Below, in pieces: positions 6,216-14,526 of a DNA stretch of 22,842 bases (its first letter is position 1; each line of letters opens with the position of its first letter). This DNA comes from JBBAEA01 sp041656175. GTDB taxonomy: Bacteria; Myxococcota_A; Bradymonadia; UBA4248. The notes under the pieces are model-generated. The model did no database searches, had not been told where the DNA came from, and saw only the letters and a program-made list of their open reading frames with translations. Both the position numbers and the translations under genes were made by a program. The DNA is taken from the NCBI GenBank assembly GCA_041656175.1, contig JBBAEA010000048.1, positions 1 through 22,842 on the forward strand. Direction: 5' to 3'.

Positions 6216-8072
6216 ATGGGGCACACAGCGTTGAACGTTGGCGACGTTGTTGCAGAGCGTTTCGCGGTGGTTTCAGTGATGGGCCAAAGCGCTTTGGGTA
6301 CAACTTGTTTGGTGAGTGATTCGGAGCGTCAAAGCAAGTTCTTGCTAAAGTCTCTCAGTTTTGAACTCTCAGATGAGGATGCGCAGGAAGTAGACGCACT
6401 GATTCAAAAGCTCCAGCGTTTAGAGCATCGCAGTATTTCAACGGTGCGAGAACTCGTACGTGATCAGCGAGGAGCGCATATTATTTCGGAGTATGTCGAC
6501 GGCGACCCGCTCGGAGAACACTTGCAACTGCGTCGCCAAAGAGGTCAAATTTTAGGGCACAAGGCCGCATACAGCATGTTAGCGCATTTATCCTCGGGCT
6601 TGGAGCGACTGCATCATGAGGGCTTGTATTATGCTGCGCTATCCACTGAAAGCATCTTTGTTACAAAGCAAGGGCGCGTAAAAGTTGCTAGCCCAGTGTT
6701 TGGCTACCTCGCCGAGAGATTCTTGTCTGATGAGGGGAGAGGGCTTTACTTTTCGTCTACGTTTATTGCCCCTGAAGTGCGAAACGCCCGTCAGCAAGCT
6801 TGCCCCCAGTCAGATGTCTACTCTCTCGCGCTACTCTTCGTTGAGCTGCTCTCGCCGGTTTCCTTGGTAGATTTTCGTGGGGAACTCGCGCAGTTCGTAG
6901 ATGGCGTAGATGCTGGCGCTGCGGTCAAGCAGTGCTTAAGTCTAGCCATCGCCGAGAAGTACGAAATGCGCTACAACGACCTGGCCAGTTTTAAAGATGA
7001 TCTGAAATCGGCAGTCGATGCCCCGGCTGACGGTGATCTTTCTTCGATCGTGCTCAATGTGTCTGATTTACGCGCGTTAACGGGGGTTAGCGACTCGGCG
7101 CCAGCTGCGCGAAAACCGGATCTCTTCGATCGCGCCGACAACCGAAGCGTAAAGTGTACAACGCGCTCGGCTAAAGATAGCGAGAACTGGATTTATAAGA
7201 AGAACAATCTCGACTATGGCCCCTTTACGCACGCTGGCATTCTTGAGAAACTACATGCTGACGAAATCAATGAATCCACACCCGTCCTCGACGTAAGCAC
7301 TCAAAAACGTGCAGCTTTGGGTAAAATCCCAGAGTTTGAAGCCGAGGTCGCAGCATACTTACCTATACGAGAGAAGCGTCGCGCTGATGCCTTCGCCGCT
7401 AGCGTCAAGAAGAAGGAAACCATCAAGAAAGCTTCGACAGTGACTATAGTTGCTATCGTTTTGATTTCGGCAGTGGTTATCGGTGGTTTGTTATACGTTA
7501 TATCTTTACTTCCAGATCCCGAGCCACTCAATCTTAACGCGGCTTTTCCGCCGTTTGAGAACGTATTTGAACTTCCCAAAATGGAAGAAATTTCGCTCAA
7601 CGTCGATGAAAGTAAGGCTAAGGCTTTGTTCGATCCTAAAGCTAGTGCGGAAGAGCGAGAAGCTGCTTTTGCCGCTTGGGAGGCGGAGCACCGTAAACGT
7701 TTCGCGTCGCGACGCAAGGCGGCGGGCAAAGGGCCAGGTTCTGCGGGCGGGATGGAAGACGAAATGTTCGTGATAAGCTTTGACGGGCCGGGTGCAGATT
7801 TGCCGCCGTTACTCGACTGGGAAGTCGAGGAGCAGTTGCTAAGCCCTCGCTCGATGCGTAAGCAATCTGAGTGCTTCATGAATCACGGTGGCGGAAGATC
7901 CCAACGTATTACTGCGAACTTCGTTATTACGCAAAACGGTACTGTACGAAACGCTACAACCAACGCTTCAGGAGCGCTTAACGATTGCTTGTTATCCATC
8001 GTTCAGTCGCTAAAGTTTAGAGCTTTTGGTGGATCGATTAAGAAGGTTTCGTATCCCATGAGTTATAATTAG
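6216..8072 (+). CDS. Pseudokinase - GYF - TM - AgmX/PglI-type C-terminal protein
   Basis: The 618-residue product opens with a Ser/Thr-kinase-like domain (about 14-270). K45 of the N-lobe and an APE motif (FIAPEV) remain. The HRDLKPxN loop reads YAALSTESI (catalytic Asp is A141, metal-binding Asn lost), and DFG is replaced by S159-P-V, so it is a predicted pseudokinase. Then come a GYF_2-like domain (about 323-375; WIYKKNNLDYGPF), a TM helix (about 410-432), an acidic/charged periplasmic linker, and a tail (about 540-618) matching the AgmX/PglI C-terminal or TonB-C-like pattern (SECF, ITQNGTVRNA, LNDCLLSIVQSLKF, YPMSYN). The GYF-TM-tail order is that of myxobacterial GltJ/AgmX gliding proteins, with the pseudokinase in front. 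The start is supported by GAGGAG 6 nt upstream. It is an inner-membrane protein with its tail in the periplasm. Confidence 0.85.
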   Translation: MGHTALNVGDVVAERFAVVSVMGQSALGTTCLVSDSERQSKFLLKSLSFELSDEDAQEVDALIQKLQRLEHRSISTVRELVRDQRGAHIISEYVDGDPLGEHLQLRRQRGQILGHKAAYSMLAHLSSGLERLHHEGLYYAALSTESIFVTKQGRVKVASPVFGYLAERFLSDEGRGLYFSSTFIAPEVRNARQQACPQSDVYSLALLFVELLSPVSLVDFRGELAQFVDGVDAGAAVKQCLSLAIAEKYEMRYNDLASFKDDLKSAVDAPADGDLSSIVLNVSDLRALTGVSDSAPAARKPDLFDRADNRSVKCTTRSAKDSENWIYKKNNLDYGPFTHAGILEKLHADEINESTPVLDVSTQKRAALGKIPEFEAEVAAYLPIREKRRADAFAASVKKKETIKKASTVTIVAIVLISAVVIGGLLYVISLLPDPEPLNLNAAFPPFENVFELPKMEEISLNVDESKAKALFDPKASAEEREAAFAAWEAEHRKRFASRRKAAGKGPGSAGGMEDEMFVISFDGPGADLPPLLDWEVEEQLLSPRSMRKQSECFMNHGGGRSQRITANFVITQNGTVRNATTNASGALNDCLLSIVQSLKFRAFGGSIKKVSYPMSYN

Positions 8073-8252
8073 GGGGGAGCTAGCTTTTGTTGCCGAGCGA
8101 CTCGTCTTTGTGCTCAACGAAGTGGCTAATTTTAGCAAAAGATGCTCTAAACAGCGCAAAAACGGTCAAAAAGCAACCGGAGTAAAGGATAAAAACCACC
8201 CTAAAGGGGAAAGACAAAGTGGGGGTATCCACATAACGACGTAGGTGCAAGG

Positions 8253-9557
8253 ATGAGAGTAGTAGACATTATTGAAGCCAAACGCGATGCCAAAGCCATC
8301 GACCCCAAAGATATGCGCGATTTTGTCAACGCGGTAGCAAGTGAGAAGGTTCCCGACTACCAAACCGCGGCGTTCTTAATGGCAGTTTTCTTTCGCGGTA
8401 TGACTGAAGAAGAGCTCGTGGCGTTTACAGAGGCGATGATCCACAGCGGCGATACCATGCACTTTGATGCTCTAGAGTCGCAGTACAAAGTTGATAAGCA
8501 CTCCACTGGCGGTGTCGGTGATAAAGTAAGCCTTAGCCTCGCTCCCATGGTTGCGGCCTGTGGACCTGTTATTCCCATGATTAGCGGTCGCGGGCTTGGG
8601 CACACTGGTGGCACACTCGATAAGCTCGAAGCCATCGCGGGTTACCGCGTTGATCTCTCCAACGACGAGATACAAAGCGCCGTCAAAACTGCGGGTTACG
8701 TTATTACGGGGCAAACCGCGAGGCTTGTGCCTGCTGATAAAAAGTTTTACGCCCTTCGCGATGTGACGGGAACGGTTGCTTCTATACCGCTTATTGCTGC
8801 ATCGATTATGAGTAAAAAAATGTCTGTTGGCTTAAACGGACTGGTTCTAGACGTTAAAACCGGCAGTGGCGCATTCATGAAAACGGAAGCCATGGCACGC
8901 GAACTGGCCGATACCATGATTAGCATCGGCAACGCGATGAATTGTACGACGCGTGCCTGCATTACGAGCATGGATCAACCTTTGGGACGCGCCGTTGGTA
9001 ACGCCAACGAGGTGATAGAAGCCATTGACATGCTAAAGGGGCAAGGTCCCAAAGACTACGCCGAAATCTGCTATGCCATCGGCGCTGAAATGCTGATGGT
9101 GGCTAAAAAATTATCGCACAAAGAGGCGATGGCGGAGCTAGAAAACGCCGTAAAAAGTGGCGCAGCCCTTGAGCAGATGCGAAAAAACATTCAAGCCCAA
9201 GGCGGAAACCCCGCTGTAATCGACAACTATAACTTGCTCAGCCTTGCGAAATACAACACGGATTTTTGTGTTGAGCAAAACGGCTACATCGCTAGTTTTG
9301 ACTGTGAAGCCGTCGGCAAAGCCGCCTGCGTCCTCGGTGGTGGGCGCGAAGTCGCTGGGCAAGCCATTGATCATAGCGTCGGTATCGAGGTTCTACACAA
9401 AATCGGAGATAGATTGCATTTTAATGATCCCCTCTTCAAGATTACTTACCAAGACGAGGATAAGCTGCAAAAGGCAAAAGCCATACTCAAGGACGCTTTC
9501 GTCATGAGCGAGGAAAAAGTAGCAGCCCCAGCGCTAATTCGGGATCGTAGAGCTTAA
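8253..9557 (+). CDS. pdp: Pyrimidine-nucleoside phosphorylase / thymidine phosphorylase
   Basis: This enzyme carries out phosphorolysis of uridine, thymidine or deoxyuridine to a free base plus (deoxy)ribose-1-phosphate in pyrimidine salvage. The 434-residue product has the family length and hallmarks: KHSTGGVGDKVSL from residue 82, and the signature SGRGLGHTGGTLDKLEAI shortly after. The C-terminal part carries the usual glycine-rich domain (GGGREVAG). Start ATG 8253 has TAGGTG at 8242-8247. A nucleoside transporter follows on the same strand, which fits uptake and breakdown of pyrimidine nucleosides. Bacterial Pdp and DeoA differ in specificity and cannot be separated with confidence by eye; Pdp is preferred for the overall sequence style. 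Confidence 0.93.
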   Translation: MRVVDIIEAKRDAKAIDPKDMRDFVNAVASEKVPDYQTAAFLMAVFFRGMTEEELVAFTEAMIHSGDTMHFDALESQYKVDKHSTGGVGDKVSLSLAPMVAACGPVIPMISGRGLGHTGGTLDKLEAIAGYRVDLSNDEIQSAVKTAGYVITGQTARLVPADKKFYALRDVTGTVASIPLIAASIMSKKMSVGLNGLVLDVKTGSGAFMKTEAMARELADTMISIGNAMNCTTRACITSMDQPLGRAVGNANEVIEAIDMLKGQGPKDYAEICYAIGAEMLMVAKKLSHKEAMAELENAVKSGAALEQMRKNIQAQGGNPAVIDNYNLLSLAKYNTDFCVEQNGYIASFDCEAVGKAACVLGGGREVAGQAIDHSVGIEVLHKIGDRLHFNDPLFKITYQDEDKLQKAKAILKDAFVMSEEKVAAPALIRDRRA

Positions 9558-9565
9558 GTAGATAT

Positions 9566-9635
9566 AGGGAAACTCTGATTCATTGGGGCTACCGCCCCAA
9601 ACCCCGTCCAAGGGCTTTCGCCCTTGGAACGCGTT
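9566..9635. repeat. GC-rich double-hairpin repeat, family B, between pdp and nupC
   Basis: A 24-bp boundary block (9566-9589, AGGGAAACTCTGATTC through TTGGGGC) occurs identically but inverted at 17619-17642. It is followed by the hairpin GGGGC-tacc-GCCCC and then CCAAGGGC-tttc-GCCCTTGG (9608-9627). In the 17.3-kb copies the second hairpin reads CTAAGGGC...GCCCTTAG, a compensated pair change. Similarity continues into TTGATTTTAT and TTTTATTTTGAA. It lies 9 bp after the pdp stop and may weaken or end the pdp transcript. Confidence 0.75.
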
Positions 9636-9845
9636 TTTGTGTGTAGTGCATTGATTTTATTACCTTTTATTTTGAAGACTCAGCTAAATCTCTTAACTTT
9701 CCTTAGCTCTTGTTATGACTAGCTTTGCACTAATCAGAGCATCCATAGGGAAGGTGCAAAAACGCTTTTGTTCTTGAACACATAAGTTCTCGGCGCTTAA
9801 CGAATACCAGCAACAGCGCACCATGCGCACGTAAGGTCTGAACAC

Positions 9846-11729
9846 ATGCAACACTTCAGCATTCCAAGGCACATTCTTCGTTATTTATCGTATGCGCTCG
9901 TAGCACTATGCCTCATTTTGCTTACGCTTGGTATTATGGTTCGAGACGAAGGAAAAGCCGTCGCGCAAGATTCAAGTAGCACGGCGACTATCGAACAAAC
10001 GCAAGAGGCTACGACAGGCGTCGCAAAAGCTGAAAAAGTCGCGCCCAAGCGCTACCTTGGTGAAGATACCGAAGTCGTACGAAGCGCCGCTATTATTGCG
10101 AAAAAACGCGCTGAGGACTCGGGCGATTGGTTAGGGCGCCTCCTTAGTATATTTGGCGTATTCTTCCTCATCGGCATCGCTTGGCTCATGAGCGATAACC
10201 GCGGGAAAATCAAGTGGAAGCTGGTCGGCGTCGGCGTCGGGCTGCAACTACTTTTTGCGGTTTTCATACTTTGGACCCCGGTAGGTAAAGCGATTTTTAA
10301 TTCACTTAACACCGCCGTTACCGTGCTACTCGACTTCACCAAAGCGGGAACCGAGTTCATGTTCACTAGCCACATTACGGGCAATATCGAGGCGGCTAAC
10401 ATCAACACCGCCATGAGCATACTCCCGCCCATCATCTTTTTTAGCTCCCTCATGACGGTGCTCTATCACCTCGGTGTGATGCAGCTTATCGTGCGCGGTA
10501 TGGCTGGGTTTATGATGAAAGTCATGGGCGTTTCTGGCTCTGAATCGCTCTCTGCCGTGGCGAATATCTTCGTTGGCCAAACAGAGGCGCCCCTCGTTGT
10601 TAAACCTTACGTCGAACGCATGACGCGCTCTGAACTCATGGCCATTATGACAGGTGGCTTTGCCACCATCGCGGGCGGGATCATGGCAGCCTACGTCGCT
10701 GTTATTCAACCATACTTCCCCGACATCGCAGGTCACCTCATCGCTGCAAGCGTCATGAGCGCGCCAGCAGCCCTAGTCGCTGCCAAGATCATGGTTCCCG
10801 AAACGCAAGTTTCCGAAACCTACGGTAAAGCAACGCTCGACGACACGCGCCTTGACGCCAACGCCATCGATGCCGCCGCACGTGGAGCCACCGACGGCAT
10901 CAAACTAGCTATCAATGTTTTTGCCATGCTCATCGCATTCATCGCCATTATCGCCATGATAAACTTCCTACTCGGGCTGCCTAGTCGCATCAACAACGCG
11001 CAATCGCTCAACAACGCCAACGCTTTCCTCGTCTCTAGCCAAGGAAGCATCCCCGAGGGCTGTGACGCGCCTTATTCATCCTCTGATAATATCGTGTGCA
11101 CCCACAAAGCGCTCATCGAAATCGCCAAAATCAACGCAGTTTCCGTTCCCCCCGAACTCGCCACGCTCCCAAACGACCAGTTCGACAAAATAGAGCGCAC
11201 CAACAGCCTCTCGCAACTACTCATCGCACACACCCGCGCTCCCCTTCACGACAGCGAAATGCTCACCGATTGCCGCGCTGGCGTCGTATCGGCGTGTGGC
11301 GCCGTTTTGAGCAAAACGCAATCCGAACTCTGGAGCCCCGAGCTCAAAAAAACTTCATTCTGGCCTATGATAACACTCGAATTTCTCTTTGGCTGGATCT
11401 TCTTCCCCATTGCTTGGCTCATGGGCGTCCCCCTCTCTGACTGCTTCCTCGTTGGCCAGCTGCTTGGCGAAAAAATCGCCATCAACGAGTTTATCGCCTA
11501 TCTCCACCTCGCCGACGTTATCGACCAGCTTCACTATCGTTCCATTATTATTACGACCTACGCGCTTTGCGGCTTTGCGAACTTTGGCTCCATCGCCATT
11601 CAACTCGGCGGAATCGGCGCGATGGCTCCTAGCCGGCGCAGCGAGTTGGCAAAATTGGGCATGCGCGCAATGATTGCTGGAACCCTTGCGGCGTTCATGA
11701 CCGCGACCATCGCTGGCGCCCTTGTGTGA
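9846..11729 (+). CDS. NupC-family concentrative nucleoside transporter with an extracytoplasmic insert
   Basis: This is an inner-membrane cation-coupled nucleoside importer of the CNT (NupC) family. Conserved segments are clear: IIFFSSLMTVLYHLGVMQ, the core GQTEAPLVVKPYVERMT, SVMSAPAALVAAKIMVPE, and near the end INEFIAY and ALCGFANFGSIAIQ. Bacterial members are usually about 400-430 residues; this one is 627. Extra sequence lies at the N-terminus (one hydrophobic helix, about 11-32, then a Q/T/E-rich linker to about 90) and as a soluble insert of about 125 residues (376-503) between two TM segments. The insert has four Cys (C406, C418, C476, C484). Start ATG 9846 has AAGG at 9833-9836. It is probably functionally paired with pdp upstream, although a hairpin repeat separates them. 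The codon style is C-rich, unlike the G-rich genes to the left. Confidence 0.93.
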   Translation: MQHFSIPRHILRYLSYALVALCLILLTLGIMVRDEGKAVAQDSSSTATIEQTQEATTGVAKAEKVAPKRYLGEDTEVVRSAAIIAKKRAEDSGDWLGRLLSIFGVFFLIGIAWLMSDNRGKIKWKLVGVGVGLQLLFAVFILWTPVGKAIFNSLNTAVTVLLDFTKAGTEFMFTSHITGNIEAANINTAMSILPPIIFFSSLMTVLYHLGVMQLIVRGMAGFMMKVMGVSGSESLSAVANIFVGQTEAPLVVKPYVERMTRSELMAIMTGGFATIAGGIMAAYVAVIQPYFPDIAGHLIAASVMSAPAALVAAKIMVPETQVSETYGKATLDDTRLDANAIDAAARGATDGIKLAINVFAMLIAFIAIIAMINFLLGLPSRINNAQSLNNANAFLVSSQGSIPEGCDAPYSSSDNIVCTHKALIEIAKINAVSVPPELATLPNDQFDKIERTNSLSQLLIAHTRAPLHDSEMLTDCRAGVVSACGAVLSKTQSELWSPELKKTSFWPMITLEFLFGWIFFPIAWLMGVPLSDCFLVGQLLGEKIAINEFIAYLHLADVIDQLHYRSIIITTYALCGFANFGSIAIQLGGIGAMAPSRRSELAKLGMRAMIAGTLAAFMTATIAGALV

Positions 11730-11805
11730 TGAGCGCGGGCTAGCTGAGCAGAAAAATACTCTGATAAAACCTATGCCTATGCCTTTTTTTGGGGGGGGAA
11801 GTTTC

Positions 11806-11935
11806 CCCCTACGCGCAAGCTTCCTCAAAATTTGGCACAATTTGCACTATTTTGTGCGATGTTTTGGCTATTCGCCAAACCAACGCACAAAATGTGCTCA
11901 TTGGCCCAATTTTTCGGTGATCTTGCGCTACCCCC
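11806..11935. repeat. Hairpin cassette, family C, copy 1
   Basis: It begins with CCCCTACGCGCAAGCTTCC (11806-11824) and ends with GGTGATCTTGCGCTACCCCC (11916-11935). Both ends are identical to those at 22558-22576 and 22670-22689. The interior is a long imperfect hairpin: GCACTATTTTGTGCG (11844-11858) with CGCACAAAATGTGC (11884-11897), and inside it GTTTTGGC with GCCAAAC. Outer AAAATTTGG and CCCAATTTT complete it. The interior sequence is unrelated to that of copy 2. Confidence 0.8.
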
Positions 11936-12294
11936 TCGACTACGCGTTGAAGCGCAAAAATCCTAGTACTGCGCCGCTAGCCTAGGGAAGCTCTGATATA
12001 TTTGTAAGGCGTTTCCCCTAAGGTGACCGCAAAGTCCTGTTTCGCCAAAAACTGGACGGGGCGTCGCGGGGTGTCCCCGCGGAGGGGGTAGTGACAAACC
12101 CGCGCCATGCGCGGGGTTGACACGCAGGGGGAGACTTCCCCCACAAAAATAAATAAAAATAAAAATCGCTTTAATGAGATTATACCTAGGGTAAACGTAG
12201 TTGAGGTAAACGGATTTTCTGGGTATTCTTGTCCTCAGCTTAGAACGAACGGCGCGCCAATTTGGCACAGTTTTTGAGCAAATATAGGCTACAG

Positions 12295-12312
12295 TTAACT
12301 TTCGCAAGTTAA
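12295..12312. promoter_or_regulatory. Small palindrome upstream of the cell-wall hydrolase gene
   Basis: TTAACTT-tcgc-AAGTTAA (12295-12312) is a perfect 7-bp inverted repeat with a 4-nt loop. It lies about 80 bp before the ATG at 12392. It could be an operator or a small hairpin; no convincing -10/-35 pair could be placed beside it. Confidence 0.35.
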
Positions 12313-12391
12313 ACTAAGCAAAAGATATTAGGAAAGGTGGTACTCATTTTGCAGTTTACGTACTATGGGCATTTGAAGAAGGAGTTATGCC

Positions 12392-14392
12392 ATGGTAGTA
12401 AAAAACGCAGGTTTTCGACAGGAACAAACAAATAAAGCAAAAAGCACGGACGTTGCATTAGATAATAAAGTAGGGCCAAAGGGTGAGCTAAGCGCGATAG
12501 ACACAGGTAGAATTCAAAGTGTGCAAGTAGTCTTTCGTGAAAGTGCGTCAGCGAGCTCGCCGAACATATTGGGAAGTAAGTACTTAGCTTCGGGTACGCA
12601 GATTTCGCTGCTCAAAGAGGAGGGAAATTGGTACTATATTGAGGCATTGGGTAAGCGCGGTTACATCGCCAAGACCACGACCGCTACAGTAGGTGGTAAA
12701 GCCAGAACAAAAGCCACTGCGACTTTTAGAAGCAAAGTTTCAAAACTCACACAAGAGGCTTGGGATGATGGCGTAGCTGGTAATGCCCAAGAATCCAAAA
12801 TTAAGCAATCCAAATTCGACGAAAACGACTCGTTAATTGAGAATGCGGCGCGGCTAACGGGTGCTGCCGAAACGGGTGGAAGAGTCAACACGTATGGCGA
12901 CATCGGTGATGGTGCTGGCCTCTCGGTTGGTTTATTCCAATTCACCGAAACCTCGGGTGGTCTTCATTCATTGCTAGTTAAGTACAACAGCATGAGCAAA
13001 ACCACGAAGGTGCCCCAAAGCGTGTTGGATAAGGTCAATCGAAAAGGGAAAAAGGCTGGCTACAAAGTCACAGGTGAAGATAAAAAAGAAGTAGAGAAGT
13101 GGCTAGATACCATAGGCGCGGATGAAGGGGAGTACGCAGGATTCTACAAAGACGTGCAGTACGCTGCGTGGGGCGAGATGTATGTGGATAGGGCACAAAG
13201 CAATATGCGACGCTATGGCTTGGATCCAGACAGTTTGGATCACAGAATCCAAACCATGATCGTGGATCATGAAACAAACCGTGGCCATGGCGGCAACCGT
13301 AGCATGCTTGAGCTTTTAGCCAAAAAATATGCTCCAGGCCCCGTGGTCGGCGATCGCCAACAAATAGACCAATCCAAACTTACACTCCTGCACGTAGCGC
13401 AGGCTCGCCAAGAGGATTACGCGACACTCGGCAATGCCAAAAACTATCTTGATGGTTGGAACAACAGAGTGGCTAACGCGTATCTTGCCCTTAAAAAGGG
13501 TGGCTCGCAAACTGCTCAGCCACAAACTGCGCAACAAAACGCTCCTAAGCAAGAGCAGCAAAGTCAAGACACAAATGTCGCTGCGCCACAAACAGCTGCT
13601 ACTGTCGGTACGCGAAGCCAAGACCCCGCTACTGCACCTGCACCTGCACAGCAAAGCGGCGAAAACACCCAGGTTGCAAACAGCTCGCTGGCGCAACTGC
13701 TGCAAGCAAACCCCGGAATCACAACAAATCAAGGACTCATCAATTACTTCTATAGAGTAGGCGGAAACACGTACACTGGCGCGGCACAAGCTGCAAAGTC
13801 TTACGGCCTAAACCTCGGCGAACTCACGAGGAATCGTAGAGGGAGCGTGTCGCCAAACGCATCTGCGAGTGCTAGTGTAAGCAGTAGCCCCGCCGCCGCC
13901 CCTGCGACACAAAGCAGCACAGCAGAAACGAGCACTACTGCAGCGGAAACGGCCCCTACTACAAGAGAGGAGCCCGCTTCACCCCAAGGACAGGCACAAA
14001 CACAAGAAGCACTCCCAGAAGGGAACATTACTACAAACTTTAAGTGGTCCGAATTCGCTTCACGCGGTACTCCCGTACCTGCCAATTTGAGGGAAAACGT
14101 GAAGCGCTTGTGCAAAAACCTAGAAGTTTTGCGCGAGTCTCTAGGCGGTAAAGCCATTGGAATCAACAGTGGCTATCGCTCGGAGAGTCACAACAAATCA
14201 GTTGGTGGCGCCACGAACAGTCAGCACATGTATGGCACTGCCTCCGATATAAGGGTAACCGATTATACTCCAACTCAAGTTTACGATAAGATACTAGAAC
14301 TAATCAAAGACAAAAAGATGGAGGATGGAGGCTTAGGCAAATACAACACCTTCACACACTATGACGTGCGCGGATCACGCGCTCGCTGGTAA
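12392..14392 (+). CDS. Signal-less multidomain peptidoglycan hydrolase (SH3 - lysozyme/chitosanase-like - M15 peptidase)
   Basis: The 666-residue product has an SH3-like domain (about 43-98; LLKEEGNWYYIEALGKRGYI). Next is a domain resembling the lysozyme/chitosanase (GH46-like) superfamily (about 135-370), with E160 in AAETGG and D173-GAGLSVGLFQFTE as likely catalytic elements. Long Q/A/T/S-rich linkers flank a small unassigned helical segment (about 428-485). A C-terminal M15 (M15_3, D-Ala-D-Ala carboxypeptidase-like) domain spans about 545-666: INSGYRS, zinc ligands H612 (SQH), D619 (SDI) and H656 (FTHYD), ending ARW. It would cut both glycan and peptide parts of the wall. The start is supported by AAGAAGGAG 7 nt upstream. 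No signal peptide, lipobox or TM is visible, and no holin or phage gene is adjacent, so its route to the wall is unknown. The M15 call is firm; the glycosidase call is moderate. Confidence 0.85.
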   Translation: MVVKNAGFRQEQTNKAKSTDVALDNKVGPKGELSAIDTGRIQSVQVVFRESASASSPNILGSKYLASGTQISLLKEEGNWYYIEALGKRGYIAKTTTATVGGKARTKATATFRSKVSKLTQEAWDDGVAGNAQESKIKQSKFDENDSLIENAARLTGAAETGGRVNTYGDIGDGAGLSVGLFQFTETSGGLHSLLVKYNSMSKTTKVPQSVLDKVNRKGKKAGYKVTGEDKKEVEKWLDTIGADEGEYAGFYKDVQYAAWGEMYVDRAQSNMRRYGLDPDSLDHRIQTMIVDHETNRGHGGNRSMLELLAKKYAPGPVVGDRQQIDQSKLTLLHVAQARQEDYATLGNAKNYLDGWNNRVANAYLALKKGGSQTAQPQTAQQNAPKQEQQSQDTNVAAPQTAATVGTRSQDPATAPAPAQQSGENTQVANSSLAQLLQANPGITTNQGLINYFYRVGGNTYTGAAQAAKSYGLNLGELTRNRRGSVSPNASASASVSSSPAAAPATQSSTAETSTTAAETAPTTREEPASPQGQAQTQEALPEGNITTNFKWSEFASRGTPVPANLRENVKRLCKNLEVLRESLGGKAIGINSGYRSESHNKSVGGATNSQHMYGTASDIRVTDYTPTQVYDKILELIKDKKMEDGGLGKYNTFTHYDVRGSRARW

Positions 14393-14421
14393 AGCGTAGA
14401 AGCAATCTCAAAAATAGACTT

Positions 14422-14481
14422 TGCGCTCATTGCATGGAGATGAGCGCACTATACAAAAGGCGACCGCGTTGGTCGCCTTTT
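14422..14481 (+). terminator. Rho-independent terminator, preceded by a second hairpin
   Basis: AAAAGGCGACC (14455-14465) and GGTCGCCTTTT (14471-14481) form a perfect 11-bp stem with a 5-nt loop and T/A-run flanks, usable in both directions. A second hairpin, TGCGCTCA (14422-14429) with TGAGCGCA (14441-14448), lies just before it. They close the hydrolase gene and may also stop leftward transcription from the minus-strand operon. Confidence 0.9.
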
Positions 14482-14526
14482 GTATTAAAGTCTTGGGCAA
14501 GAGTAGCTTAATGCGAAAATTTATAA

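Larger units (their letters stand above)
11730..12391. other. 662-bp intergenic region of hairpins and repeats
   Basis: No gene is credible here. In order it holds a T-run/G-run block (11784-11798), the family C element (11806-11935), a partial family B boundary AGGGAAGCTCTGAT (11984-11997), GC-rich hairpins (AACCCGCGC-cat-GCGCGGGGTT at 12097-12118 and GGGGGA-gact-TCCCCC at 12127-12142), an A-rich stretch, and a small palindrome at 12295-12312 before the hydrolase gene. Confidence 0.7.

Noticed and set aside
11355..11840. 161-codon frame on -
   Set aside because: It is antisense to the conserved C-terminal half of the nucleoside transporter, with a low-complexity charged translation.
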